This document shows, in pieces, positions 33,806-45,739 of a DNA stretch of 64,000 bases. The stretch covers positions 47,363,627 through 47,427,626 of the forward strand of contig OW387147.1 of assembly GCA_936440205.1 (NCBI GenBank), written 5' to 3'. The translations under genes and the position numbers were made by a program. Positions within the stretch are counted from its first letter, which is position 1; each line of letters begins with the position of its first letter. This DNA is from Lepidonotus clava. Lineage: Eukaryota > Annelida > Polychaeta > Phyllodocida > Polynoidae. The notes beneath the pieces are model-generated. The model saw nothing but the letters and a program-made list of their open reading frames with translations, did not search any database and was not told the DNA's origin.

Positions 33806-34700
33806 AGTAACACAGTGCATCATTTAACATTGTAATTATATGATTAATGAGAGCCATGCCACTGTTTGTACCACAAACCAGAAACTTGCTGATAACATGA
33901 TCCCTAATAGAAGGGGTGGAGTGATTGTCGGCAACCCTGGGGATGGCGTGAGGTTTGGTCTGTTGATGTCAATTTCTAAGAAACTATGGTCTAATCCCAG
34001 TCATTGACGTCGACAGACAAACAAGAACATAACAAAACCATTGAGACATTGCCCCAGTGGCAGAACAGGCCGGGGTAGTCAGCCAGATAGGGAGACGGCA
34101 GACCAACTTGTTTCCGGGCAGTGGATTAGCAGTGGCTAGGCTCTGTATCCCTGTTTACAGACCTAGCTGGATTGGAATAAACCTACTACTGTGAACCATC
34201 AGTGTTGTGGCACCCTATACACCTACACTCTACTATTATAAGAATGAGAGACAAAGGAGGTCTCTACTCCTTGAAGGAGTCTAATTTCTTACCCCAACCT
34301 AACATGAGACTCAAATGCTGAGACCTGCTTCTTCGAGGAATTTAGACTCCTTCAAGGAGAAGAAATCTCCTTTGTCTCTTCTTCTTATAGAAGTAGAGTG
34401 TAGGTGTATAGGGTGGTTGTGTGCTGCTTTGTAACAGAGTAGCACACAGATCATGGATGCCGTGACCAGGAAGGTGACAGATTTCAACATAAAATCTGTG
34501 AACTTTACTCAACAATCCCCTTTGATCGGAGCGACGTAACATTACCAGGGAGTCAACACAATAGGGAGAATGCAGGCAAGCTTGCTTCCAGATATGGACT
34601 AATAGTGGCTGGGCTCTGTACACCTGAATGCTGACTGGACTGGAATAAAACCAACTCAAGTGAACCTGTAAGTGTTGTGTGCTGCTTTATGACAACAATT
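33806..34700 (+). mobile_element. LTR fossils with primer-binding region
   Basis: An LTR-like unit starts near 33810 (CAGTAACACAGTGC) and reaches TGTTGTGG at 34210, with GGAATAAACC near 34170. After a MITE, TGGATGCCGTGACCAGGAAGG near 34454 gives a primer-binding motif. 34560-34700 repeats the LTR end (GTGGCTGGGCTCTGTA, GGAATAAAACC, GTGTTGTGTGCTGC). These are two related LTR ends of the family that uses TGGTGCCGTGACC-type primer sites. Broken. Confidence 0.55.
34211..34415. mobile_element. Foldback MITE, 205 bp
   Basis: Two arms of about 75 bp (34211-34285 and 34341-34415) are inverted copies of each other: CACCCTATACACCTACACTC at the left end against its complement at the right end, with scattered mismatches. 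GTTGTG flanks it on both sides, one base off on the left. It interrupts the LTR end, whose unbroken form is near 34666. No coding capacity. Confidence 0.85.
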
Positions 34701-34773
34701 CATAAAGCCTTTGTGTAAGGCACCAGTACTGAGGTTCAACAACCCTGAGAAGGAGCTTTATATACAGTGATGT

Positions 34774-35049
34774 GTGCAGCTTTACATTAGGAGGGGTTCT
34801 TTTTCAGGACAGAAAACATGTTGCATACACATCATAGCCAGAGAACTTAACAAACTGCATATGATGACCCCCAAAGGTTGGCAAGACACCAAACAAGAAC
34901 AATACTGGATGATATATGATGAACTGTCAGTGTATGACAGGAGAGTCTACAAGGCCCAAAGGATCATACTGCCACCAAGCATACACCCTGAAATGCTAGC
35001 CAAGGTGCATATGTCCAACCTAGGAATCTCAAACACAGATAGCACATGA
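34774..35049 (+). mobile_element. Gypsy-type integrase zinc-binding region, fossil fragment
   Basis: KGWQDTKQEQYWMIYDELSV, then VYKAQRIILPPSIHPEMLAK and VHMSNLGIS are typical of the stretch between RNase H and the HHCC zinc-binding domain of Ty3/gypsy polyproteins. The rest of the integrase is not seen in it. Confidence 0.6.
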
Positions 35050-35571
35050 AGCCATATGCTGGGTATTAACCAGTGAATAGAGGACTGGCCAAAAATTGAA
35101 CTCCAAAACCAGTTTTAATGCACCTCTTTTTGACCTGCCCCCAGAAGTACAAGCAAAAAGACTTGATCTGCGATGCATTGTAGCTTTGGCAAGGTCCAGG
35201 AATATCAAAGCCAAGATGCCAAGATTTCTCTGCTACTCCTAATTTACACCCAGGTCCTGGACCCTGGTTTAATATGCACAACAGGAATGATGGAGATCGT
35301 CACCTCACTCCAGCTGCATTGCCTCAGGCACAACAGAGAGGTCATCAAGGAAATGACAGGGTGAGGTCGCTCTTCCCGGAAAGAGGGTAAAGATCTTCAA
35401 TGCTTGGGCCAAAATATTCAAGGTCTGGTCAAGCTGGCTCATCCAACTATTGAACTTAACGGGGTAGAGGCCATAGCCATAAACTACTTCAAGAAAGCAA
35501 TTGGAGATAAACTCTCCAAAGCAGTGCACAAGGCAAAGCCAGCCAAATTGGATGATGCTGTAGCAGCAGCT
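35050..35571 (+). mobile_element. Gag fossil fragment of another gypsy family
   Basis: 35050-35380 has no clear gene. 35395-35570 reads LVKLAHPTIELNGVEAIAIN, then YFKKAIGDKLSKAV and KPAKLDDAVAAA. This matches the end of the capsid C-terminal region in gypsy Gag ('Leu-Ala--Ala-Tyr-Pro ... Phe--Gly-Leu ... Leu-x-Asp-Ala'). The next element starts directly after. Confidence 0.45.
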
Positions 35572-35926
35572 TGTTAAGATTATATTCTGGCCGTGTTGTG
35601 ACCAGTGGAATGTGGGCACACTTCTTTTTGGTGCCAGATTTATAAGAGACCGTCCGCTGTCTGTGGGAAAGGCTGAAAGGTTATGGAACAACATGCATCC
35701 AATTATGCATCCAATCTCACTTGTGCATGTTTGTCTTAATGGAAGTACGTGCCCAAAAGGGACACACCCAGATAGCTTCTGTTATAAAAGGATGAGGAGC
35801 GGGGTATGCCCCGTTGTTCTCGAACCCACACCTCCGAGTCGTGTCTTCATTCCAGCACCAAATAAGCAGGCATAATTTGTCGGCTTTTAGACGCGCTGAA
35901 GGAACTCGTCCTACAATATGGCTACA
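35572..35926 (+). repeat. 5' LTR of E1
   Basis: It starts TGTTAAGATTATATTCTGG and ends ATATGGCTACA. A TATA box (GTTATAAAAGG) is near 35780. Confidence 0.85.
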
Positions 35927-36307
35927 TGAAACTTTGGTGAACTGGACGAGACCTACATCGACAACTTGGAGGTGATGCCCAGAGGATGTCATGACAGATC
36001 AGACTACTGATCCCACTCACGGCAACGCCGTAAAAAACGCGAAGTAGCCGCTGGGGAATGTCGCATGAGGGTGACCCTTCAGGTCAATAACGTTCAAATG
36101 GAGGCCCTCATCGACACCGAAGCGGCGAGGTAGCTTATATGTAGTGGGAGTTGGACAAAAATTTGTGAAACCAACAGGAGGATCCCCCTGGTAGAGCCTC
36201 CCAAGGAACACCTGTGTAATCAGGGGAACAAGTGCCTATAAAGGGTAAGACTGTTTTATCCCTTTTTGGGCAGGATATTGCTGTCTACATATATGACGAT
36301 CTGAAGC

Positions 36308-37528
36308 ATGACCTCCTGTTGGGGAGTGATGCTGAAGTTGGAAGGTGCTATCGACCTGCGCGAGAGTTGGGTACGACTCCAAGGCGAATATTATGGACTC
36401 GAAACCCCACTGGGGCTGGACTGTGAAGTAGCGGGGCTGGTAGTAGATGACTATAGGAATAACTTCCCCCAGGTGTTTTCGGACGATCTGAGAAACAGAC
36501 AAAAAATCGATGTTGCAATGACAATAGATACCGGGGACAATCCCCCTATCCGTCAACGCCCATACCGAGTCCCTTTAACTAAGAAGGCAGTGGTTGAGAA
36601 GAAGGTGGCCTCAATGCTGGAAAAGGGGGTCATCCGGCCCTCCATCTCACCATCGGCCTCCCCCATTACCTTAGTGCCAAAAAAGGATGGGGGTATCCGT
36701 TTCTGTGTGGACAATAGGAAGTTAAACACTGTGACGGTGCGTGATAGTCACCCGCTACCTCACATACAGGACATTTTTGACTCTCTGTAGGATGCCTCTA
36801 TTTTTACTACCATGGACTTGCGGTCTGGATATTGGCAAATGCCTGTGATAGAAGGGGATATACCAAAAATTGTCTTTGTGACGCACCAGGGTCTCTATGA
36901 GTTCATGCGAGTTCCGTTTGGACTAAAAAATGCCACATCTTTCTTTCAGCGGGCAATGCAAGCCATTCTCGGAGAGACCCTGGGGCAATATACAATGGTC
37001 TATTTAGACGATGTGGTAATATATAGTAAAACGGAAGAAGAGCACAGGGCCCATGTCCATGCTGTCCTAGAGCGTTTGGCACATTTTGGCCTTACTATCA
37101 AAGAAGAAAAGTGTGCCTTTCACAAAGACACTCTGCCCCTTCTTGGCTACATAGTATCCGGAGAACGGATTCAAGCTGACCCCGAAAAGACACAGGCAGT
37201 TGATGCTATGCAGCCCCCATGTGATGTAAAGGGAGTCCAGAGATTTATGGGGATGGTAAATTATTACCGTCACTTGATTCCCAACTGCGCAACCCTGGCA
37301 GAGCCCCTCTCCCGACTCACTAGGAAAGGGGAGCCTTTTATATGGGGGATAGAACAGGATCGAGCCTTCAGGTTACTAAAGGAACGGTTGGTTTCCAGTG
37401 AAGTGATGGCCCACCCTGACGTGAACAAGCCCTACAAACTGTATACCGATGTGTCAGGCTACGCGGTTGGAGCCATCCTGGTAAAGACTGATGACGCAGG
37501 GGTTGAGCACCCCATACAGACTTTGTGA
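36308..37528 (+). mobile_element. E1 pol: RT and RNase H part
   Basis: RT blocks in order: YRVPLTKKAVVEKKVASMLE, SPITLVPKKDGGIRFCVDNR, then TMDLRSGYWQMPV, FMRVPFGLKNATSFFQRAMQ and MVYLDDVVIYSKT (the catalytic YLDD). The thumb region has GYIVSGERIQADPEK and RFMGMVNYYRHLIPN, and RNase H begins at LYTDVSGYAVGAIL. The order is that of Ty3/gypsy. RT copies the RNA genome; RNase H removes the template. Fossil. Confidence 0.88.
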
Positions 37529-37592
37529 TCCTGACTGACCATAAACCCTTAAAAGCGTTGTTTCTGGATGAGGTCAAGAACACTAAAATTCA

Positions 37593-37895
37593 GTGTTGGG
37601 CATCTCTAATGAATATGGAGTACCTATAGAACATCGGTTAGGACGAAATAACATCCGTGCTGACATGTTGTCCTGGATTCCTGGACCCCTGGAGATTGCG
37701 ACTGACACCATAGAGTGGGTTGATGCAGGAAGCCAACCAGGAGAAATACTGCCCTTTACCTTGGACAGCCTGGATCGGGCTGAAATAGCGCGGGAGCAAC
37801 GGCTGTTACCCGAATGGGATCGAGCAGGAGAGGAGAACTCGGAGTATGAGATCAGTGGAAGGCTCCTGTGGTCTACCAAGATTATCCCTAAGTAG
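37593..37895 (+). mobile_element. E1 pol: end of RNase H and spacer
   Basis: EHRLGRNNIRADMLSWIPG fits the conserved last block of gypsy RNase H ('His-Arg-x-Gly-x-x-Asn-x-x-Ala-Asp-x-Leu-Ser'). The acidic spacer before integrase follows. Fossil. Confidence 0.8.
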
Positions 37896-37959
37896 CAGCC
37901 CTATCCCAGACTTGTCCTCCCTACCGAGAGGCTGTGATCAAACGGGCCCATCAGGAGGT

Positions 37960-38367
37960 TTTATTATTATGATTATTATTATTGTGAAAATATCATTCAG
38001 GGTTACCCCTGGTCTTCCATGATAAACGATACATCTAGATAGAGGAATATACAATATATAATCACTTTTTATAAAGTCAAACATGCAATAAATCCTCATA
38101 TTTCAGATATTGGTGCCGTATTTGTGACATAAAACTATGAACATCTGGACTTTGTTGTACATCAGCACTGAGCATATTCCATAATATTGTACCATTATAG
38201 AATGGGCTTCTATCATATTTCCGACCAGTGTATTTCTCAGTTTTAAAGATAAATTTGTTTTTAGAACGTGTATTACGAGTTATTTGTTTCTGTACACCAG
38301 CTTGTTGAGAATGATGATACATCAAAGAATATAACTGTATTTGTGTACGCTGTTCCAAACTGATAAG
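37960..38367 (-). mobile_element. LINE 3'-end fragment inserted in E1
   Basis: On the - strand an open frame of 107 codons (38400-38077) reads QLYSLMYHHSQQ, then YDRSPFYNGTILWNMLSADV, the usual last stretch of many LINE RT proteins ('RSPFY-G--LWN-LP'). Beyond the stop an ATAATAATCATAATAATAA-like tail ends near 37960. This is a 5'-truncated insertion. AGGT flanks it on both sides. It is the one non-LTR piece clearly on the - strand besides the SINEs. Confidence 0.75.
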
Positions 38368-39648
38368 GTAGGACACCAAAGTACTGATAAAACCCTTCAC
38401 AGAGTTAGAGAACTATATGTGTGGACAGAACAGAGGAAGTCGATAAAGACATTTATTGGGCGATGTGCCTGCTGTCAGGTTAATAGTGATCGTTCAGAGA
38501 AACCCCCTCCCACGAGCATGCCGACGGCAAGGCACCTGGGGGAGATAGCCGGAATAGATACAGTGGGACCCCTTACTGTGAATGAAGATGGTAGCTGTTA
38601 TCTAGTGACACTCTTGGACCATGCTACCGGAAGGGCTGAGGCATATCCATTCAAGGATAGGAGTGCCACATCAATCATCCGAGTTTTGGAGCGCGACTAC
38701 ATACATCGTCATGGCCCCCCTGCCATTCTGATTCACGACAATGGTAGGGAATTTGTCAACAGGGCAGTCCAGGACTTTTGTGACAACTGGCGGATTGAAA
38801 CACGGTGCACTACCACCTACCACCCAGAAAAAAATGGTAAGGTTGAACGATTTTACCGGACATTAAAAGATGTAACCTGGAAACTAACAAATAACCGTGA
38901 CAACCAATGGGAGCGTTATTTGGGAACAGCCTTGTTATCCCATCGTCAGACTGTGTGTGACACCACGGGATATACCCCAGCATTCCTCCACTATGGACAG
39001 AGACTACGGTTTCCACGATGTGGGAAAGGTCTGGACAGTTCTGATGCTAGGGTTCTGGGTGCAAGGTTAGAAGATGTAGGGGAGGCACTTTTCGATGCTA
39101 TGAGAAACGCAGCAGACTCTAAGAAATATTATATGGAGCGACAACAGAGGAGGGCGAATGCAGAGGATCTGCAGGTGGGAGACCGTGTTGTAACAAAAGC
39201 CCACGAACGTGCCCTTCTGGACACTCGCTGGGACCTGCCAAATGAAGTGACCCGAATACAAGGCTCAGTCGTCTGGTGCCATCCGGTAACTGGGGCAGGC
39301 CTAGTGAAATCATATAATCGGAGCCAGCTGCGACGAGTTGACCCCAACTCCGACTGGCGTGAGATGTGCCCGAGGGTAAAAAGGAGACAGTGTGCTCAGG
39401 AATTCGGCCCCGCCCAGAAACAAGCGACACAGGCCCCTCCTCCAGACCACATGACACCACGGAGACTGTCAGAGCCATCATATAACATGGTGACACGGAG
39501 TCGGGCCGTAGAGCAGCGGGCATCTGAGGCACCCCCTATACCTGATCAGGTACCGAGAAAATGTGGGATCACATCGCAAACAGCAGCCGGTGGTGGAGCC
39601 GGAAGCCAGAAGCGGCAACGATGTGCGGCACTTTCTATATCGCGCTAG
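38368..39648 (+). mobile_element. E1 pol: integrase part
   Basis: The reading has a CACC knuckle (GRCACCQ), then the DDE core: AGIDTVGPL (first Asp), ILIHDNGREFVNR (second Asp) and TTYHPEKNGKVERFYRTLK (Glu). A C-terminal domain with LQVGDRVVTKAHERAL and a basic, Pro-rich tail follow. No chromodomain is seen. Integrase inserts the cDNA copy in the host genome. Fossil. Confidence 0.85.
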
Positions 39649-39715
39649 TATTGAGTGTGTGGTGTTACACTAGAGTGGATCCGTTGGAGATCAGAAGACA
39701 AAAGATTCCAGGGGA

Positions 39716-41455
39716 GTGCTTCTGGAGCAGTCCACGGAGGTCTTTCCGGTGTCTGAAATATGGACAGTAGGTGTTACTTTTAAGGATCCTTATCCTCCGC
39801 CCGTGGACACCTGGCGTCGGGAAGCGCATGAGCTGTTAGCCCGTCCAGAAGTAGTGGATGCCTATAATCCTGGTGAACTGATAGGGGTCCGGAGGCGTGT
39901 AGATAGGTGGACATATAATCCTCCCCGTTTGACTAAACTGACTGTCTTCCCGAGTTTCCCTCGACGGCCGCAGAGGCGTGTAGATAGGTGGACATATAAT
40001 CGTCCCAGATTGACTAAACTGACTGTCTTCCCGAGTTTCCCTCGATGGCCACGAAGGGGGCTCCTGAACATTGTCGGTGAAGCGGGTAAGTTTTTATTTG
40101 GAACTGCAACGGAGGAGGAAGTAAAACTACTTCAAGATGGACTTACAGCAGCGGAAGAAAATGGAGAGGTATTGTATCATAACCAACAAAGATTGCTCAG
40201 TATTGTAAATCGGACACGGACGTTCACCTACCAACTAAACCGTGGACTGAACATTGTCAACCAGCGGACTGTTCGTATAGTGGGGAATTTGAGGAACGTC
40301 TGGAATGTTACACACTCTACTAGCCGCATGTTAGTACGGCTAGACACGCGATATGAAATCGATAAAGTGCTGGCAGTTGTTGAACGAGAGCTCGAGCACT
40401 CATGGATGGAACATAAACGGTACCGTAATGCCGCACAGGCGGTGAGGAGAGGCCTACTAACTGAGGACCTGTTGCACCCATTCCAGCTGGCCACAATCCT
40501 ATGCCAATTTAACAGTCACCCTATGCCTAGGCCGTGGTATTTATGCCAATACTCCTGTCTCATTAGTGGAGCAGAGTAATGAGGAACTGATTTATAAACT
40601 TGATTTGTGGGGACATGTTAGAACCCCCTTTAATAAGTGGTAATTGTATCCCTATCCAGTGCATCATGGTGAGTTTTCTTCAACTGCAGTTGTTTGTAGT
40701 CCAGTAGTGGTCAATACTAAGCGTACCTAATTGTTTTATCCAACTGAATGTCAAAGAATTGGCACTGAATTATGTTTAGCATCTAAGTTAGAAAAGGAGG
40801 CTTGTGAGTTAGGAATTATCAATGGTGCTAGTAGTGCTTGTAAGCTAGAACTGAAGAAACCAGACCCAACCCTCCTGATGTGGCTGTATCGCCCAAATGA
40901 ATGGGTTATGTTTCCCGGTGAATTACCACTACATGTATCCTTACAGTGTGATGGTCGTAATCACCAGAAATTAAAATTGAGTCAGACTGAGCTTTGGTGG
41001 ATCAATCCGAACTGCAGTATTGACACTCCATTGTACATGACCCATGGTGTTCGCTCTTATAAATTAAATGTTTTGATTGAATACAAATCCCCCATAACAA
41101 TAAATTTGTCCTTCAATATCCCCCCTGAGATTCGTATGAAAGTCCCTGAAATGTTGAACTATAATAATAAACTGTGTATAGATGCCATAGGAGAGCAAGT
41201 ACTGGAAGAATTGAAACCATGGCCCGAGACACACCATGAAGGATCCACTGGTCTTATATGTCACTCATATTGATTATACCTATAATTGCTGTAGCATGGT
41301 GGTGTTATAAGAGTAAGAAATATAAGAAATGCAAACCACGCCTAACTAAGGACATTGAAATGCCGCCAACCTCTGGAATCAACAGACCTGCTTCGCAAGA
41401 TGAACTGGTCACAACCGAGTTGACACCTGCCATTCTGGCAGCAACCCTCACTTAA
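39716..41455 (+). mobile_element. E1 env: F-like fusion glycoprotein, fossil
   Basis: The reading carries a furin-like RWPRRG site followed by GLLNIVGEAGKFLFGTAT, the fusion-peptide pattern of baculovirus F and errantivirus Env. Later come a heptad-rich helix, ACELGIINGASSACKLELKK, a Cys-rich ectodomain and, near 41260-41320, a hydrophobic anchor (LILIIPIIAVAWWC) with a basic tail. An 81-bp tandem duplication (39892-40053) doubles the RVDRWTYN-PRLTKLTVFP stretch just before the cleavage site. Env would fuse membranes, giving the family infectious potential when intact. Broken copy. Confidence 0.85.
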
Positions 41456-41751
41456 GATACATAAAGTAGAAAAGTTGAGGTCACATATTGTTAGGAGTTT
41501 TTATAGTTACTCTGGTAGATGTATTGTAGTAAATGGTAATTTGCATGTTCGTATTATAGTTCAGATAATTCATATATTGTATGCTGTCATTGCATATATT
41601 GTCATGAAATTGTATGTAACCATCTGTTACCTTACAAATACGTAGTGGTACTGTTGCTGATTGAAAGAATTCCTTTAAAGCTTTTATATAAAATCTAAGA
41701 AATGATACTGTACGATTTATCGTATATAAAAGCTATTAAGAGGGGGAGGAG

Positions 41752-42085
41752 TGTTAAGATTATATTCTGGTCATGTCATGACCAGTGGAATGTGGGCACA
41801 TTTCTTTTCAGCTACAGATTTATGAGAGGTCGTCTGCTTTCTGTGAGAAAGGCCGCAAGGTTATGAAACGACATGTATCCAATTATGTATCCAATCTTGC
41901 TTGTGCCTGTTTGTCTTATAGAGACCCATAGAGCTCCTGTTATAAAAGGATGAGGAGCGGGGTACGCCCCGTTGTTCTCCAACCCGCACCTCCGAGTTGT
42001 GTATTCATTCCAACACCAAATAAGCAGGCATCATTTGTCAGCTTTTGGGATGTGCTGAAGGAACTCGTCCTATCATATGGCTACA
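41752..42085 (+). repeat. 3' LTR of E1
   Basis: It starts TGTTAAGATTATATTCTGG and ends ATATGGCTACA. Its middle is shorter than that of the 5' LTR. Confidence 0.85.
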
Positions 42086-44159
42086 CAATGGATGTTGATG
42101 TTAACGCTGTGAATGTGCAGGGTAAACAGCGATAATTTGCTACAACTGTCGGAAGTTAGGTCATATTGCTTGTGACTGCAGAGTTCCTCTGAGACAGGTT
42201 GGTGTGTTTTTCTATTGCAATAAAATGGGACATCTCAAGAGAGATTGTCGGATGGTTAAGCAGCAGCAACAACAAAAACAGAAACCAGAGAACGGAAACG
42301 CGAAGTGAGGTCCATTGACTAAGCCATAGTGACAGGGCAGCGGACCCAGAAAAAGAGGTGACCAAAGAAAGTAAAGTACGGTAAGAAAATGACAATGGAA
42401 GAGGAACGCAAAGAAGTCTCTGATGATAAAATAGTGGAAGAACAATTTCAATATTAGATTGTTAAGGGAACGTTTCTGATTGCAGCTGACCTCAATCATT
42501 CAACCATCATTGGGTGGGATATAATTTAAAAGGAAGGTTTCAAAATTAATGGCGAAACAAAAACTGTGGAAGTAGATGGTATGGAAATCAAACTTCAAGA
42601 TGATAAGATGATGGCATCATTCGCTAGATTAACTAACAATATATGTCTTGCACCTGAGAGTGCATCTTATGGTAAAGTTAAAGTAAGAAACACCTCTCAC
42701 CATAATGGCTTTTACTTGTGTTTGCAAGCAGAGTCAGGCCTCCTTTGTAATAGACCTGGCCTAGAAATGGCTGATTCAGTCAAGTACTCAAAAGATTTTA
42801 AAAGATGGGTCAAGGATGTAGAACGCCACATGCAGGCAATTGATGGCAACGATGGCAATCGCATTGCTGTTGCTGTGCAAACTTCTTCTTGGGTCATTGC
42901 CGACTTTCTTTTTCGATATCGCAACGATAATGTCGATACAACTTGGGCCCAGATCCAAGATGAGTTAGCAGCACGTATTTCGGACGTTGTTGATGCAGCG
43001 CATGCGACAACTCAATTACCTTGCGAAAGGTAAAACAAAACAGTGGGGAAAGTGTGACACGAAAAGAGATAAGAGAAAACACGACAATATTTGCTGCTGC
43101 AGTTGACGTAGCGGTCCAGGAAACGAGGCCTGCAAGAAAATTCTATTTGAGGAAACACTGATTCGACCAAGCTCCTCAAAACAAACATGAACCAATGGAG
43201 GTAAGTGCATTGCAGCAACAATCTAACAATCATTTTCAATATGTCCAAAAAGACTTCCCCCCACTTGTTTCAAAGAAATTGCTTCATCTGCGGAATGAGA
43301 GGCCACAAGGCTCAACATTGCAATAGTAAGAAAAATAAAAGAGGGCCTTGCCACTCATGTGGTCAACATGGGCATGTGGCCAGGAATTGTAGACATCCTC
43401 AACGGCCAGAGAATTTAAACATAGTCCATCCCACAGGTAAGCAAGGGGCAATGGACCCGTACTACAACAAGACCCAGAAAGAAACAGGGAAGGAACAAAA
43501 AAAAGAAAAAGAGAGGTACGTAGTAGTTGAGGATGTCCATCCCAATAAACCATCATGTCCAATCACAATCGGCCGCATTAGAACAAGAGTCTTGTTAGAC
43601 TCAGGGGCTGAATTGTCTGCATCTTTCTTTAACCAGATAAGAAGAAGTCCTTTTGTTAGTGCAGTTCGGGCTAGTGAAATCAACTTAAAAGGTGCTAGCA
43701 GTGAATGTATTCAAAATGTGGGTGAAGTAACCATAAAATTCACCATGGCCTATATTAAATTTCAACATTCTTTTCAGGTGGTCCCTGAGTTAGGTAACAC
43801 CATTATCTTAGGTTGGGACTGGCTAACTGCTGAGCATGCTCTTCTGGATGCAGGCAATAGAATCGTAAAAGTCAGAGGTATACAAATAGAATTACAACAG
43901 GATGAGCATATGTCACTCCTTGTACGGCTCATTCAAGATGTTGAGTTAGCCCCACAGACTGCTAGTTTTGTTAAAGCCAAACGCGCAAGAAATACCTACC
44001 ATCAAGACAGTTTTTACATTTGTACCCAAGCTGAGTGAGGAATCTTAAAGGATGAACCAGGACTTATGATACCAGCAAGTCTGAATTACATAGAAAAATG
44101 TAAGTACTTTGGTGCTATGCTTGTAAATAATACCAACAGACCCTATTCTTTCAAAAAGG
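42086..44159 (+). mobile_element. Nested gag-protease fossils, family A
   Basis: 42115-42300: two CCHC knuckles (CYNCRKLGHIACDC, CNKMGHLKRDC) and a poly-Gln tail. 42480-42760: a protease-RT linker (EIKLQDDKMMASFARLTNNI). 42780-43030: gag again (RWVKDVERHMQAIDGNDGNR). 43205-44038: one open frame of 277 codons with two knuckles (CFICGMRGHKAQHC, CHSCGQHGHVARNC), retropepsin VLLDSGAELSASF, TIILGWDWL and a linker. At least two copies are layered. Knuckles package RNA; the protease matures Gag. Broken. Confidence 0.78.
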
Positions 44160-45078
44160 TGTAACATAGTAGAAAGTTTACAGTAGTTGTTTACCCTCCA
44201 GACAATTACTCTTTGTCACCCTTAGACACATATTTCAATGTCTGAACTGCATACCAGAGGGTGGGGCCAAAGTGTGCAGGCCCATATATATGCCCAACTG
44301 CTCAGCATGTGAGCAGCTTTGAGCTGGGGCCAAGTGTCAAGGGGAACCCCTGTCACTCTGTATCATGACCACTGTATACTGAATAATCATCAGTCTCCAA
44401 CACAAGAGAACCTGGGACTTTGTCTTCATTTTGGCATGCTGCAAGCCGTGCATGCATACATAGTGCCGTGACCACCGGATAACTGACAGGTCTCTCCACA
44501 GATCTGTGTTATGAGTGACAATCCCCCTATGGCCCCCTTATGGTCCCATCTCCACCTGGCCCGCCATGCTGTGCTGTGCCTTGCTGTGCCATGCTGTGCC
44601 GTGGTGATCCCTCCTGTGTGCTGTGTTGAGCCATGCCGTGCCGTGTGTCTACCATGTCCAGCCGTGCATCTACAACAACCGGCACTTGTCGCGCTGGTAC
44701 CTGTGCGACCATCTTCGGGATACTGTGAGTATGGGGCATTTTTTCTAACATCTGAACACCTGTGAGCACCTAGAATTCATCTTTGAGCACCTAAATTGTA
44801 TAATCTGTTAAAATCATTGATGCACCTAAACTGGGACATGTGCCATGAAAAGTGGGGTGAAAAATCGAAAAAATTGTATGTGAAAAATCATTTTTGTGAT
44901 TCAGAAAAGTCTATAAAGACTGTTTTATAAAATGTGTAAAAGTGCCTGAAAATGTTAAAAGTGTGTCTATGGTTTGACTAAAAGTCAGGAAAAGTCCTTT
45001 CTGTGAGTTTAAATAGCTCTAGTTGGAGAAAAACAACCTCCCTTATTTTCTCTATCTCCTCTATACTACGTAGTGTAG
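44160..45078 (+). mobile_element. LTR, primer site and leader of family A (right block)
   Basis: LTR 44160-44460 starts TGTAACATAGTAG and ends CATGCATACA. TAGTGCCGTGACCACCGG (44461-44478) is the likely tRNA primer site. The leader to 45078 is rich in TGCTGTGCC-type repeats (44565-44665) and matches the left block's leader (28050-28200) less closely than the part that follows. No open frame of note. Confidence 0.75.
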
Positions 45079-45610
45079 TCAGGGCCTTGATATGTTTTTA
45101 CTATAAAGGTAATAAGTTTGTCTGGTAAGGTAAAGGCCCGGTGCAAACAGGATGTGTATTGAGATAGGGAGTGTCTTGTTCTGTGGCCATTGTTTGGTGG
45201 CCATTGTCCTGAGATAGAGTTGATCCCCTAATCCCACTCAATTACCAGAGTGGTAACACAACCCAAGTCTTGGATAAGGAGTGGTCGGCCCGGTCGGCTG
45301 CAGTCACCAATACTCCTTTTTTTCACTATAGACCTCCTGATATGTTTTAGGTATAGGACTAGTTAGTTTGAGTCAATTTCAATTGAATTGAATTTCTATT
45401 GCTGTTTTGAAAGTAAGAAGGTAGACTGGGACTTGTTGTGTTGTTAACTTCAACTGACTTGGACTTCAATTGATTTAATTTTGGTTCCAGACTTTAACTT
45501 GTTTCTATTACAAAACTTTATTCTGAACTTTGAAAATTTGAAAACATATAACAGCCACTTTTTGAAATTATTTTGAACATTTTATACTACATTTGGAAAT
45601 TATTCTGAAA

Positions 45611-45739
45611 ATGTCTAAGGCCTTTAAGCCCTATTGGATATTTCTCAATTCTGCTTTTGACTTAGGGTTTAATTCAGATACCATAAAGCTAGTGTGGACA
45701 GACCTACAGGAAGAGTTGCACGCTCCCTGGAGAGCCTAA
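45611..45739 (+). mobile_element. Small ORF family member 1 (right block), left part
   Basis: It starts MSKAFKPYWIF and runs through EELHAPWRA up to the E2 insertion. It is nearly identical to the left-block member. Confidence 0.6.

Larger units (their letters stand above)
35572..42085 (+). mobile_element. Env-bearing Ty3/gypsy element E1 (older)
   Basis: A 6.5-kb element with LTRs at 35572-35926 and 41752-42085 and a purine tract (AAGAGGGGGAGGAG) before the 3' LTR. Parts in order: protease remnant (about 36090), RT, RNase H, integrase and an F-like env. Gag was not recognised. The LTRs differ at many sites (I judge roughly 15-20%), so it is old. A LINE fragment is inserted in it. It is broken several times. 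No matching target duplication could be seen. Plan and env type recall errantiviruses, but in a presumed mollusc. Confidence 0.88.

Noticed and set aside
44527-44769. Frames on both strands rich in Cys/Ala/Val/Pro or His/Gln
   Set aside because: They come from TGCTGTGCC-type repeats in a leader region.
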